A stretch of DNA of 64,000 bases from Vulcaniibacterium tengchongense (GTDB lineage Bacteria; Pseudomonadota; Gammaproteobacteria; Xanthomonadales; Xanthomonadaceae), in the NCBI RefSeq assembly GCF_003814555.1, contig NZ_RKQN01000001.1:1218566-1282565 (forward strand), written 5' to 3'. Positions 37,823-46,899 of the stretch are shown piece after piece. A program made the translations under genes and the position numbers. The notes under the pieces are model-generated. The model did no database searches. It was given only the letters and a program-made list of their open reading frames with translations, and was not told where the DNA came from. The stretch's first letter is position 1, and every line of letters starts with the position of its first letter.

Positions 37823-37980
37823 TCCGCAACGTCGGCATCGACAAGGTCCTGCTCGGCTCCGACTTTCCCAGCTGCCGCGCGGCAAGACCCTCGACGCGCT
37901 GGACAGGCTGGGCCTCACCGACGAGAAGGAGCGCAAGATCCGCCGGGAGAACGCCGAGCGGCTCTTCTCCGGCGGGCAAT
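37823..37980 (+). pseudogene. C-terminal remnant of an amidohydrolase (PF04909 type) with a frameshift
   Basis: One frame reads IRNVGIDKVLLGSDFP, which is the last metal-site strand of amidohydrolase-2 proteins. The next frame reads LPRGKTLDALDRLGLTDEKE and ENAERLF, which is the normal C-terminus of the same family. One missing C after TTTCCC (near 37868) explains the break. Nothing of the N-terminal 200 residues or more is present, so this is a true truncated remnant. The sequence between 37514 and 37822 shows no gene. Confidence 0.7.
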
Positions 37981-38022
37981 CGAGAGTCCCGCCGGGGCGT
38001 GGATCGCGCGCCGCCACCCGGC

Positions 38023-38934
38023 TCAGCGGCCGGCGGCCCGCTCCAGCGCCGCCACGTCGAATTTCTTCATCCCGAGGAAAGCCCGGGTGACGCGCGCGAT
38101 GGCGGCCTCGTCGCCCGAGGTCATCACCTCGTCCAGCACCAGGGGCGATATCTGCCAGGACAGGCCGAAACGGTCCTTGCACCAGCCGCACTGCTCGGCC
38201 TCCGGTACGGCCGACAGCCGCTCCCAGAAGCGGTCGACCTCGGCCTGGTCGCGGCAATGGACGAGGAAGGAGACCGCTTCGTTGAAACCGAAGCCGTGCT
38301 CGTAGGCGCTGTCCATCGCCGCGAACCAGGTGCCGTCGAGGCGGAAGTCCGAGAACATCACCGTGCCTTCGCGGTCCGGCGCGCTGCCGGCCGGGTGCCG
38401 CAGCAGCTGCCCGGGCCGGGAGTCCGGGAACACCGAGCGGTAGTACGCGCCCGCCTCCTCGGCCTTGCCGCAGACCGCGCCGGTGAACATCAGCATCGGC
38501 ACGATGGCGGGGCGTGGCTCGTCGGCGACAGGCTCGGCCAGGATCAGCTGCCACGACAACCCGTAGCGGTCCTGTACCCAGCCGAAGCGCGGGCTGAAGG
38601 GATAGGCGTCCAGCGGCATCAGCGCCTGCCCGCCTTCCAGCAGCTTCGCCCAGGCCGCGTCCAGGCGCGCGCGCGCCTGCGGGTCGCCCGGGTCGAAGTT
38701 CACCATGAACGACACCGACGGATTGAACCGGAACGCCGGCCCGGCGCTGATGGCCATGAACGGTTGCCCGTGCAGGCGGAAGTTCACCACGTCGCAGTCG
38801 CCCGAGGGCGTGTCGCGCACCGTGACCACGGCGTCGATGCGCGAATCGGGGAACACCGAACAGTAGAACCCGGCGGCCTCGCGGGCCTCCTTGTCGAACC
38901 ACAGGTGCGGGGTGATCGGCCTGGCGAGCGGCAT
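38023..38934 (-). CDS. Tandem PhnB/VOC domain protein
   Basis: The 303-residue protein has two PhnB-like VOC domains in a row. The first begins PHLWFDKEAREAAGFYCSVFPDSRI with VQDRYGLSWQLI; the second begins PMLMFTGAVCGKAEEAGAYYRSVFPDSR with CKDRFGLSWQIS. The two halves are clearly related by internal duplication. Ligands for metal are not obvious, and such proteins (3-demethylubiquinone methyltransferase-like in old annotations) have no proven activity. The ATG at 38934 is chosen since homology begins soon after. Confidence 0.87.
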   Translation of the reverse strand: MPLARPITPHLWFDKEAREAAGFYCSVFPDSRIDAVVTVRDTPSGDCDVVNFRLHGQPFMAISAGPAFRFNPSVSFMVNFDPGDPQARARLDAAWAKLLEGGQALMPLDAYPFSPRFGWVQDRYGLSWQLILAEPVADEPRPAIVPMLMFTGAVCGKAEEAGAYYRSVFPDSRPGQLLRHPAGSAPDREGTVMFSDFRLDGTWFAAMDSAYEHGFGFNEAVSFLVHCRDQAEVDRFWERLSAVPEAEQCGWCKDRFGLSWQISPLVLDEVMTSGDEAAIARVTRAFLGMKKFDVAALERAAGR

Positions 38935-39094
38935 GGGGACCTCCGGTTTTCGATTGGGCTCGTCCTGGCGACGAACCGGCGGGGCGGAAATCGACATCGA
39001 CTTGCCGGCCACGGTATCCCACCCCGCGGCTTCACCGCCGCGCCACTGCCGGCGTGGATCATGGCGGACGAACCGCCATCCCACGGGAGCCGCC

Positions 39095-39394
39095 ATGGCC
39101 GACCGCATCGAACCCGGTTACCTGGTCTTCGTCGCCGACGGCGAGATGGGCGTCGCCGGCGTGCGCGAGGTGCGCCACGACGGCCTGCTCATCAACGTCC
39201 AGAACGGCGGCGACTTCCTGATCCCGATGGACGCCGTGCGCGACGTCCATTCGCAGAAGGTGCTGCTGGACCTGGAACGCCTGGACCCGCGCGTCCGCGC
39301 GGCGCTGGACCACGCCCACGACCGCGAGTCCGGCCCGTACGCGGTGCAGGACCCGACCGACGGCACGCCCCGGAGCGAACGCGCCGGCCGCTGA
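39095..39394 (+). CDS. DUF2171/PRC-barrel-like small protein
   Basis: The 99-residue product has a beta-rich first part that looks like a small barrel: RIEPGYLVFVADGEMGVAGV, DGLLINVQNGGDFLIPMDAV, VHSQKVLLDLERL. This is similar to DUF2171/PRC-barrel proteins. The charged C-terminus should be disordered. GGGAG precedes the start. It diverges from the double PhnB gene. Function is unknown, and the family call is tentative. Confidence 0.7.
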   Translation: MADRIEPGYLVFVADGEMGVAGVREVRHDGLLINVQNGGDFLIPMDAVRDVHSQKVLLDLERLDPRVRAALDHAHDRESGPYAVQDPTDGTPRSERAGR

Positions 39395-39415
39395 CGCGCG
39401 GCGGCTGCGCCCGGC

Positions 39416-40336
39416 TTACCGGTGCGCCAGCGCGTAGTCGATCGCCGCGCGCACCGCGGCCACCTGCGCCGCGTTGCACTGCGCGGGCGTGGCGTGCGGG
39501 CTGTCCGGGTAGACCTCGGTGGTGGTGCGGTAGCGCGCGCCGGTGAGGCCGGCGCACAGGCCCAGTTTGCGCACCGGGTAATGGATGACGCCCGGCGCCG
39601 CCACCGGCGTGCCGATGATCTTGCCGTCGGCGTCGGCCGGGGCGATGTGGGTGACCTGCTCCACGGCCGCGATGATCGCCTGCTGGAACTCCGGCTGCGG
39701 ATCCTCGCTGTCGCCGACGAGATAGAACCCGTCCGGAATGCCGTCGGGCTCGAACGGCTTGCCGTCGCGGGCGGCCAGCGCCGGGCGGAACTCGGACTCG
39801 TCGCTGTCGGTGGTCTCGTGCAGGTCGATGTGGACCAGGAACCGCTCGCGCAGCGGCGCCACCAGCCGCATCAGCGCGGCGGACTCCTGCGCCGGGCTGG
39901 GATCGCGGAACGAACGGTTCGGGTCGACCGCGTGCGGGTTCCAGCGGTGGATGCGCTCGTAGGCCCAGGGGCTGACGCACGGGGCCACCAGCAGGTTGGC
40001 CCGCCCGGCGTAATCGGCGGCCTCGTGCTCGAGGAACTGCAGCGCCCCGTGCACGCCGCTGGTCTCGTAGCCGTGCACGCCGCCGGTGACCAGCACCGCC
40101 GGCAGCGCGGCGCGCCAGTCGCGGCTGCGCACCGCGTACAGCGGGTAATGGTCGGGCGGATAGTCGAGGCGGCCGTATTCGACCACGTCGAAACGCGCGC
40201 GCAGCCGTTCGACCGCGCCCAGCACGTCCGCCTCGTAGCTGCGCTGCCGCCGCTGCCGCGACCGCCACTGCGCCTTCTCCGCTTCGCCCCAGGGCTGGCC
40301 GGGCGTACCGATCGGATAGGGTGCCGCCACCGTCAT
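39416..40336 (-). CDS. M14 family metallocarboxypeptidase
   Basis: The 306-residue protein has the zinc motif of M14: VTGGVHGYETSGV with His and Glu (H-x2-E) and the third ligand in FLVHIDLHETTD. WNPHAVDPNRSFRD is the usual substrate loop. TTTEVYPDSP near the end holds the catalytic Glu. It lacks a signal peptide and may act in the cytosol, where related proteins trim peptidoglycan peptides or other C-terminal residues. The ATG at 40336 is used because the family starts with a similar short segment. Confidence 0.87.
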   Translation of the reverse strand: MTVAAPYPIGTPGQPWGEAEKAQWRSRQRRQRSYEADVLGAVERLRARFDVVEYGRLDYPPDHYPLYAVRSRDWRAALPAVLVTGGVHGYETSGVHGALQFLEHEAADYAGRANLLVAPCVSPWAYERIHRWNPHAVDPNRSFRDPSPAQESAALMRLVAPLRERFLVHIDLHETTDSDESEFRPALAARDGKPFEPDGIPDGFYLVGDSEDPQPEFQQAIIAAVEQVTHIAPADADGKIIGTPVAAPGVIHYPVRKLGLCAGLTGARYRTTTEVYPDSPHATPAQCNAAQVAAVRAAIDYALAHR

Positions 40337-40676
40337 GCGTTCACGCTCCTCGTCGCTGCGATGACCCGGAACTCTAGCATCGCGCGAACGCCGGGACGCC
40401 CACGCCCGACGCCCACCGCTCCCGGCGCACGTCCTCGAAACGAAGTGAACGGGCCGCCGACGTGCAGTTCGTATTCGAAGTTCTGCAGCAGGCGGCCGTG
40501 CCTGTCGCCGCTTCCCTCCTCGGCCGCGTAGTTGGCGCCGACGACGAGGCTGTGGCGGCCGGGCGGCCGCCGACCGATGGCCGCAGCGGACCGCTACCCG
40601 CCGTTGTGATCGCCCCCGCCGCGGCCTATCGTGCCGGCGAGGCCGCCCGCGCGGCGGCGCCCGCCGACGGAGCCGC
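40337..40676. other. 340-bp gap before pncB, with a coding-like remnant
   Basis: No complete gene is seen. On the minus strand, 40440-40575 reads [19 protein letters not shown] and [18 protein letters not shown] with nearly every codon ending in G or C, as in real genes of this genome. No start fits, and GC3 drops after it. It may be a remnant of a lost gene. The pncB promoter must also lie here. Confidence 0.35.
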
Positions 40677-41981
40677 ATGATCCTCACCGACCTCGCCACG
40701 CGCGCGTACAACCACAACTGGCGCCTGGACCCGGTGGTCCGCAGCCTGCTGGACACCGACTTCTACAAGCTGCTGATGCTGCAGATGATCTGGCTGCGCT
40801 ATCCGAAGGTGCAGGCCACCTTCGAGCTGATCAACCGCAGCCGCCAGGTGCGCCTGGCCGAGGTCGTGCCCGAGAGCGAGCTGCGCGCGCAACTCGACCA
40901 CGCCCGTACCCTGCGCTTCACCAAGAAGGAGCTGATCTGGCTGGCCGGCAATACCTTCTACGGCCGCACCCAGATGTTCCGACCCGAGTTCCTGGCCTGG
41001 CTGGCCGATTTCCGCCTGCCCGGGTACGAGCTTTCGCGCGAGGACGGCCAGTTCGTCCTGCGCTTCCCCGGGCCGTGGACGCACACCACGCTGTGGGAGA
41101 TCCCGGCGCTGGCCATCGTCAACGAACTGCGCTCCCGCGCGGCGATCAAGGACCGCGGCCGCTTCGCGCTCGACGTGCTGTACGCGCGCGCCAAGGCCAA
41201 GCTGTGGGAGAAGGTCGAGCGCCTGCGCGCCCTGCCCGACCTGGTGCTGTCCGACTTCGGCACGCGCCGCCGGCACGGCTTCCTCTGGCAGAGCTGGTGC
41301 GTGCAGGCGCTGAAGGAAGGCCTGGGCGGGCGCTTCATCGGCACGTCCAACGTGCTGCTGGCGATGGAGGCCGACCTCGAGGCCATCGGCACCAACGCCC
41401 ACGAGCTGCCGATGGTCCTGGCCGCGCTCGCCGGGGACGACGCCGGCGTGCGCGCCGCGCCGTACCGGGTGCTGGAAGACTGGCGCGAGCTGTACGCGGG
41501 CAACCTGCTGATCGTGCTGCCCGACACCTACGGCACCGCCGCCTTCCTGCGCGACGCGCCGGACTGGGTGGCCGACTGGACCGGCTTCCGCCCCGACAGC
41601 CTGCCGCCGATGGAGGGCGGCGAGCAGATCCTGCGCTGGTGGCAGGCCCGGGGCCGCGACCCGCGGGGCAAGCTGCTGATCTTCTCCGACGGCATGGACG
41701 TGGACTCCATCGAGGCCACCTACCGCCACTTCCACGGCCGCGTGCGCATGAGCTTCGGCTGGGGCACCAACCTCACCAACGACTTCCGCGGCTGCGCCCC
41801 CTTCCCCACCGACGGCCTCGACGCGATCTCGCTGGTCTGCAAGGTCACCGAGGTCGACGGCCGCCCGGCGGTCAAGCTTTCCGACAACCCGCGCAAGGCC
41901 ACCGGCGACCCGCGCGAGGTGCAGCGCTACCTGCGCCTGTTCGGCGCCGAAGGCATGGCCGAGAAGCCGGTGCGGGTCTGA
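40677..41981 (+). CDS. pncB: Nicotinate phosphoribosyltransferase
   Basis: The 434-residue enzyme matches PncB throughout: [74 protein letters not shown] with the phospho-accepting His region, and [13 protein letters not shown]. It makes nicotinate mononucleotide from nicotinate and PRPP with ATP, in the NAD salvage route in the cytosol. The length fits the family. It is a single-gene unit; no pncA or nadD is present in the window. Confidence 0.97.
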   Translation: MILTDLATRAYNHNWRLDPVVRSLLDTDFYKLLMLQMIWLRYPKVQATFELINRSRQVRLAEVVPESELRAQLDHARTLRFTKKELIWLAGNTFYGRTQMFRPEFLAWLADFRLPGYELSREDGQFVLRFPGPWTHTTLWEIPALAIVNELRSRAAIKDRGRFALDVLYARAKAKLWEKVERLRALPDLVLSDFGTRRRHGFLWQSWCVQALKEGLGGRFIGTSNVLLAMEADLEAIGTNAHELPMVLAALAGDDAGVRAAPYRVLEDWRELYAGNLLIVLPDTYGTAAFLRDAPDWVADWTGFRPDSLPPMEGGEQILRWWQARGRDPRGKLLIFSDGMDVDSIEATYRHFHGRVRMSFGWGTNLTNDFRGCAPFPTDGLDAISLVCKVTEVDGRPAVKLSDNPRKATGDPREVQRYLRLFGAEGMAEKPVRV

Positions 41982-42033
41982 CCCGGGGCGCCTGTGTACG
42001 GCGCGGCGCGTGCCCGCCCTCCGGGCCCGGCGC

Positions 42034-42675
42034 TCAGTTCGGCCAGGCGGAGCCCAGGATGATCGAGCAGAAGTTCATCCGCCGATAGCCCGGCACCATG
42101 AGCGCCAGCACGTCGGCCTTGACGTTGCCGAACGTGGTGGCCGGCTTGTGCCTGATCCCGTCGGCGAAGCGGCCGATGATGCCTTCCTTGAAATCGGCTT
42201 CGCGCGGGTGGTGCGCGCAGACGTGCTCGCGCTGCTCGGGCGTGAAATCGTCGTAGGCGACTCCCAGCACGTCCATCTCGACGCCCGCGGTCACCAGCGC
42301 GATCGTCGGGCGCATGTGCTCCGGGATGCCGGGCGTGGTGTGCAGCGCGATCGCGGTCCACACGTCCTCGACGTCGCGCTCGGGGACGCCGTACTGCCTC
42401 ATGAAGTCGCGCGCGGCGTTGGCGCCGTCCACCTCGAAGCGAAGATCCGGGCTCGAATGGCGTTCCGTCAGGCCCATGTCGTGGAACATCGCGCCCAGGT
42501 ACAGCAGCTCCGGATCGTACTTCAGGCGGCGACGCTCGCCGGTCAGCGCGCCCCAGAGGAACACGCGGCGGCTGTGGTGGTAGAGCAGATCGTCCTCGGT
42601 GTCGCGCACGAGTTGGGTCGCCGCGCGCGCGATGGCGCTGTCGGGCACGCGGATGCCGGCGATGGTGTCGGACAT
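42034..42675 (-). CDS. HD-domain protein, cyanamide hydratase-like
   Basis: The 213-residue protein has the HD metal site in order: YHHSRRVFLWGAL, MFHDMGLTE with the His-Asp pair, and IALHTTPGI. This pattern matches the cyanamide hydratase/DDI2-like HD family, in which cyanamide is turned into urea, but also related HD proteins of unknown substrate. Signature MRPTIALVTAGVEMDVLG and FCSIILGSAW further fit. It stands last in a minus-strand gene group led by a GlxA regulator. Enzyme activity is inferred. Confidence 0.8.
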   Translation of the reverse strand: MSDTIAGIRVPDSAIARAATQLVRDTEDDLLYHHSRRVFLWGALTGERRRLKYDPELLYLGAMFHDMGLTERHSSPDLRFEVDGANAARDFMRQYGVPERDVEDVWTAIALHTTPGIPEHMRPTIALVTAGVEMDVLGVAYDDFTPEQREHVCAHHPREADFKEGIIGRFADGIRHKPATTFGNVKADVLALMVPGYRRMNFCSIILGSAWPN

Positions 42676-43072
42676 GGTCGGTTCTCTCGTTGGTCGCGCC
42701 GGTTCGACGCAGGTCGCCAGGCGCGCGGTGTCGTTTCGGTCCGGACCGCGGCGCCGTTTCGGGAACGTCGCGTCCTCGCGACCATTTCGGCATCTGCGCT
42801 TCGCAGCGGCAACGGAATCTCGCCGCCGGATCGGGACAACCACGCTGTTTTTCCGGCGCCCGCTCGTCGCCGTGCAGGCACGCGCGACCGCGTCCGTGCG
42901 GGTGGCGCGCACGGTACCGGGGCGGGCGGCGCGCGCGCCCGGCGCGTGCATGGCCGGCGACGAACGCACCGGCACCGGCCCAGGCAATGCGCTGCACGAC
43001 GGGAATCGGATGGCCGATACCCGGCCGGGAGACGAAGGGCGGCCCGGCGCGCACGCCACGCGAGGCGGGCGT
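42676..43072. other. 397-bp gap upstream of the HD gene
   Basis: No gene is seen. On the plus strand the element CCGCCGGATCGGGACA (42823-42838) nearly repeats CCGGCGGATCGGGACA at 44108-44123 upstream of an NTF2-like gene. GCGCCGTTTCGGGAAC occurs at 42751-42766 and a similar word at 44131. These could be shared operators for the neighbouring GlxA regulator. Confidence 0.4.
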
Positions 43073-43501
43073 CTACACGATGCGGCGGTGCCCGGTCAGA
43101 TGGCCGTGGACCTCGTAGGCGTTCCGGTCCACCCAGTTGTGCCGGAGCAGGCCGTCCTCGCCGACCGCGACGATCGCGTTGCCCACCATGACGAAAGGCC
43201 TGCCGTCCGGTTCGGTGCCCAGCAGGCCGTTGTTCCTGCCCGTCACCCGCCAGCGCGTGGCGACGCGGCTGCCGTCCTCGCTCTGGAAGATGTCGAGCAC
43301 CTCGAATCGCAGGTCGGCGATCCTGGACTGGAAGTCGAAGACCCACCGCTTGAAGGCCTCGCGGGACCGGATCTCGTGGCCGCCCGAGGTGATCGCGAAA
43401 TCGGGATGGACCAGCGCGTCGATCGCGTCGGGGTTCTGGGGCGCGTGCCACACCTCGTCCCAGAAGCGCTGCACGATCTCGATCGCCGATCTGCCTTGCA
43501 T
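43073..43501 (-). CDS. NTF2-like/SnoaL-like protein, 142 residues
   Basis: The product fits the NTF2 fold: IEIVQRFWDEVWHAPQNPDAIDALVHPDFAITSG, then SREAFKRWVFDFQSRIADLRFEVLDIFQSEDG and VATRWRVTGRNNG. The pattern is typical for ester cyclases and ketosteroid-isomerase-like enzymes. The pocket residues cannot be assigned safely. It is followed by the HD gene and preceded, after 62 bp, by a second NTF2-like gene, so the genes may form a pathway. Confidence 0.83.
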   Translation of the reverse strand: MQGRSAIEIVQRFWDEVWHAPQNPDAIDALVHPDFAITSGGHEIRSREAFKRWVFDFQSRIADLRFEVLDIFQSEDGSRVATRWRVTGRNNGLLGTEPDGRPFVMVGNAIVAVGEDGLLRHNWVDRNAYEVHGHLTGHRRIV

Positions 43502-43563
43502 GGGATACCGCCTTCCGGTGGATGCGAGGGGGGAAGCAAGCGCCAGCCGCGGCATCCGCCGCG

Positions 43564-44025
43564 TCAGAGGCCGAGCTCGGACAGGCCCGGGTGGCCGTGG
43601 GGGCGGCGCCCCAGCGGCCAGCGGAACTTGCGCTCCGCTTCGGCGATCGGCCGCTCGTTGATGCTGGCGATGCGCCGCCGCATCAGCCCGGCGTCGTCGA
43701 ACTCCCAGTTCTCGTTGCCGTAAGCGCGATACCAGTTGCCGCTGTCGTCGCGGAACTCGTACGCGAACCGCACGGCGATGCGGTTGCCGAAGTACGCCCA
43801 GAGCTCCTTGATCAGCCGGTAGTCCAGCTCGCGCGCCCACTTGCGGTCCAGGAACGCCGCGATCTCGGAACGCCCGGCGAGGAACTCGGCCCGGTTCCGC
43901 CAGCGGCTGTCGCGCGTATAGGCGAGCGCGACCTGGCCCGGGTCGCGGCTGTTCCAGGCGTCCTCCGCGATCCGCACCTTCTCGGTCGCGCTGGCATGGG
44001 TGAACGGCGGCAAGGGAGGACGCAT
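43564..44025 (-). CDS. DUF1348/NTF2-like protein, 153 residues
   Basis: The protein matches DUF1348 of the NTF2 superfamily: [68 protein letters not shown], and [21 protein letters not shown]. It is common in proteobacteria next to GlxA- or LysR-type regulators. Substrate is unknown. The ATG at 44025 gives the usual length. A pair of direct repeats lies 80-120 bp upstream. Confidence 0.88.
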   Translation of the reverse strand: MRPPLPPFTHASATEKVRIAEDAWNSRDPGQVALAYTRDSRWRNRAEFLAGRSEIAAFLDRKWARELDYRLIKELWAYFGNRIAVRFAYEFRDDSGNWYRAYGNENWEFDDAGLMRRRIASINERPIAEAERKFRWPLGRRPHGHPGLSELGL

Positions 44026-44107
44026 CGGATCTTCGGGCGGCGCCGATGGACTCGGCGGGACGCCGCCTATTGCGCGCCCGGAGGCCCGCGCGCGCAACCG
44101 GGCCGAT

Positions 44108-44144
44108 CCGGCGGATCGGGACAGGCCTACGCCGTTTCGGGACA
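44108..44144 (-). promoter_or_regulatory. Direct repeat, candidate GlxA/AraC operator
   Basis: TCGGGACA occurs at 44116-44123 and again at 44137-44144, exactly 21 bp (two helical turns) apart, which is how AraC-type HTH proteins usually bind. It lies upstream of the DUF1348 gene and downstream of the GlxA gene. A near-copy of the left half lies at 42823-42838. Confidence 0.5.
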
Positions 44145-44173
44145 GAGCGCCCGCGCCGTGCGCGCAGGGGCCG

Positions 44174-45139
44174 CTACCCGTTCGGCGGCCGGCGGAAGCG
44201 CGCCCGGTAGTCCGCGGGCGCGATGCCGAGCCGATCGCTGAACACGATCCGCATCCGGTCCGCGGTGCCGAAACCGCACTCGTAGGCGACGGTCTTCAGC
44301 GGCCGGTCGCTTCCTTCCAGCATCATGCGCGCCGCGTCGATCCGCGCCCGCACCACGAACTCGTGCGGGGTGATGCCGGTCTCCTCGACGAAATGCCGCG
44401 CCAAGTTGCGCGCGCTCATGCCGACCGCACGGGCCAGCGACTCGAGGGTGTGACGTTCGCCGATGCGGGCGCGCACGTGGTCCTGGATCCGGGCCGCGGG
44501 CGAGGCCGGGTCGGCCGGCGCCGCGAGATAAGGGCTGAACTGCGATTGGCCGCCTTGGCGCTGGGCGACGACGACGAGCCGCTTCGCGATCTTCAGGGCG
44601 ACGTCCGCACCGTGGCGCTGGCCCACCAGCGCCAGGGCGAGGTCGATGCCGGCGGTCACGCCCGCGGAGGTCACCAGGCGTTCGTCGCGCACGTAGATGG
44701 CGTCCGGATCCACGACCGCCTTCGGGAACCTGGCGGCCAGGGCCCGCGCATTCTGCCAGTGCGTGGTGACCCGGCGGCCGTCGATGAGCCCGGCATGGCC
44801 CAGCACGAAAGCGCCGGTGCAGATGGATCCGTAGAGATCGGCGCGCGAGGACGCGCGCTGCAGCCATTCCACCGTGTGCGGGTCCGGCGTCGCGTCCGGC
44901 AACGCGGGCCCGCCGGCCACCAGCACGACGTCGAAGCGGTCCGCGCGCTCGTACGGCAGATCGGGGACCAGGCACATGCCGTTGGAGGCGCGCAGCGGCT
45001 CGGCGCGCGCCGCGACCAGATGCGTCTCGTAGCCTTCGGCCACGTGCAAGTTGGCCTCGGCGAACACGTCCACCGGCCCGGCGACGTCCAGCGCCTGGAC
45101 GCCCTCGTGCACCACGATCGCCACCGTCTGCTTCGCCAT
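44174..45139 (-). CDS. GlxA family transcriptional regulator (DJ-1/PfpI + AraC HTH)
   Basis: The 321-residue protein has an N-terminal DJ-1/PfpI-like domain (about 5-190): [25 protein letters not shown], then [26 protein letters not shown] with the conserved Cys. A C-terminal AraC HTH (about 215-315) shows [21 protein letters not shown] and [22 protein letters not shown]. Such proteins sense small molecules. It is the first gene in a minus-strand group with two NTF2-like proteins and an HD protein, which are its likely targets. Confidence 0.92.
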   Translation of the reverse strand: MAKQTVAIVVHEGVQALDVAGPVDVFAEANLHVAEGYETHLVAARAEPLRASNGMCLVPDLPYERADRFDVVLVAGGPALPDATPDPHTVEWLQRASSRADLYGSICTGAFVLGHAGLIDGRRVTTHWQNARALAARFPKAVVDPDAIYVRDERLVTSAGVTAGIDLALALVGQRHGADVALKIAKRLVVVAQRQGGQSQFSPYLAAPADPASPAARIQDHVRARIGERHTLESLARAVGMSARNLARHFVEETGITPHEFVVRARIDAARMMLEGSDRPLKTVAYECGFGTADRMRIVFSDRLGIAPADYRARFRRPPNG

Positions 45140-45503
45140 GCCGGCCTCGACTCCACCCCGCGGTTTTGCGGAACCGCCGGACGTCCGTCGAAGATCCCGG
45201 CCGCTCGCCGCCTCGCGACCGTCGCGTCGCGCGCGCCGCGCCCTGGCCGTGACCGGATGCCCCGCGCCGCGCCTCCTATATACCGCAGGCGTGACCGGCG
45301 CCGCGCGGCCCGGGCGCGGAGTCGATGGAATGCAGCGTGCCGGCCATGCGCGTGCGTGGCGGGCCCTGTCGCCGACGCTCGCTCTCGCGGGGACCTGGGA
45401 GTGCGCCCGCCCGAAACGCCGGCTCGCCGGCGCGAGCGCGCCGCGGCCGCGCGGCACCGCGACGATCCCCGCGGCCCGCCGCCGGGCCGCACGGCATCGG
45501 CCG
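45140..45503. other. 364-bp gap between GlxA and propeller genes
   Basis: No gene is seen. The only AT-rich spot is TATATA at about 45282-45287, which could be a -10 box for the GlxA gene, but no good -35 box accompanies it. Confidence 0.3.
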
Positions 45504-46574
45504 TTACACCACCACCCGGTACAGCGCCGTGCCGAAGTAGACGTACCAGCCGCCCTGCATCCAGATGCTCTGGGTGCCGTCCGCGAACGGCGCGACCACC
45601 ACCGGGCTCTGCCCCGGCCCGCCGAGGTAGAGATAGCCGCCGGACACGAACATCACCTGGCCGTTGCCGACCGCGTTGATGTACGCGTCCGCCGTCGCGG
45701 AGGACACCGGCGTCAGCGCGCCCTGCGGCGAACGCAGCCAGACCTGGCGGGCCGCCGCGCCGTCCACCGTATTGATGCGGGTAAAGGCGACCCAGCCGCC
45801 GCCGGGCAGGTAGTCCTCGCGCGGGGTGAAGAAATCGGTGCTGGCCGGCCGCAGCACCACCTCGCCCTGGGCGTCGTTGTACAGCACGATCTGCGATGCG
45901 GTCGCGGAGACCTGCTTGCGGTACACGACCTGGGTGCCGTCGGTCAGCGGGTTGAAGTGCGAATAGGTGGTCGAATGGGTCAGCTGCGCGGTCTGCCCAT
46001 TGCGGTAGCGGAACACGTTGTACGGCTCCGGCCCCTGGGTGAAGACGACCTGGCCGTCGTCGCCGACGTCGGCGAGGTCCCGCACCTGGCCGTTGCCGAC
46101 ATAGGTGCCGGTGCCCGCCATCACGTCGCGCAAGTGGAAGTACCGGCCCGGACGCCACTCGGGGAAGATCGCGTAGCGCCGGCTGACCGGGCTGACCGCC
46201 ATGCCGCGCGGCGTGGCGTCGTACCCGATCGGTTGCGCGCCGGTCCATTCGAAGACCGCAGTGCCGTCGTCTTCCGTCGTGCCGTAGATGACGCCGCGCG
46301 AGGTCAAGCGTTCGTAGGTGTCGTCGGGCGCGACCACGTCGGGGATCGTCCTCAGGCTGCCGGTGACGCGATTGAACACGTTGAGGCGGACGTTTCCGTC
46401 CCAGGTCCGGAACAGCACCCGCTGCGGGGTGACGTCGGAAATCGGCCCGCCGACCTCCACCACGTATTCGAGATGCGCCGCCTGGCCGGTCAACGGCAGC
46501 AGCAGCGCGAGCAGTGCGCCCTTCCGGCGCCAGGGACGCGGGCGGACTTCCGGATCGAGAGTGCGCGATTCCAT
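45504..46574 (-). CDS. Secreted beta-propeller-like protein of unknown function
   Basis: The 356-residue protein starts MESRTLDPEVRPRPWRR and has a hydrophobic segment (LLALLLPLTGQAA) that would act as a signal. The rest is a series of four-stranded blade-like repeats: YVVEVGGPISDVTPQRVLF, DNGTAVFEW-like turns, VVFTQGPEPYNVFRY, TQVVYRKQVS and WVAFTRINTVDG. TolB-like motifs are weak, so the fold is inferred from spacing. It diverges from the SdrD-like gene 325 bp away. Partner and role are unknown. Confidence 0.7.
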   Translation of the reverse strand: MESRTLDPEVRPRPWRRKGALLALLLPLTGQAAHLEYVVEVGGPISDVTPQRVLFRTWDGNVRLNVFNRVTGSLRTIPDVVAPDDTYERLTSRGVIYGTTEDDGTAVFEWTGAQPIGYDATPRGMAVSPVSRRYAIFPEWRPGRYFHLRDVMAGTGTYVGNGQVRDLADVGDDGQVVFTQGPEPYNVFRYRNGQTAQLTHSTTYSHFNPLTDGTQVVYRKQVSATASQIVLYNDAQGEVVLRPASTDFFTPREDYLPGGGWVAFTRINTVDGAAARQVWLRSPQGALTPVSSATADAYINAVGNGQVMFVSGGYLYLGGPGQSPVVVAPFADGTQSIWMQGGWYVYFGTALYRVVV

Positions 46575-46899
46575 GACCTGACTCCGACGTCTCACGGGGG
46601 CGCCCAGCGTCGAGGCGTGGATGTGAAGCAGCGGTCGCTGAACCGCGCCCGTCCCTTGCCGTCCATCGGATGAACGCGGCGGGCGAATCGCCCGGCCGCC
46701 GCGACCGGCGCCTGTGTCCGTGCCTGCCGCACGCGCGCGTTGTACGGGGTGCGCCGAACCGGAAGTCGCGCGAGCGCTTCACGACAGGATCATCGCTCGC
46801 CCGCGCGGCGAGCGCCGCTCCACAGCCGGCTCCATTCCATGCGGTACGACCGCCCCGGTCGGATGCGGGAGCCCCAACAAGAACGACAACGAGGCTCAC
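46575..46899. other. 325-bp divergent gap
   Basis: It separates the propeller gene from the SdrD-like gene and must contain both promoters. I recognise no operator or RNA in it. Confidence 0.3.
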
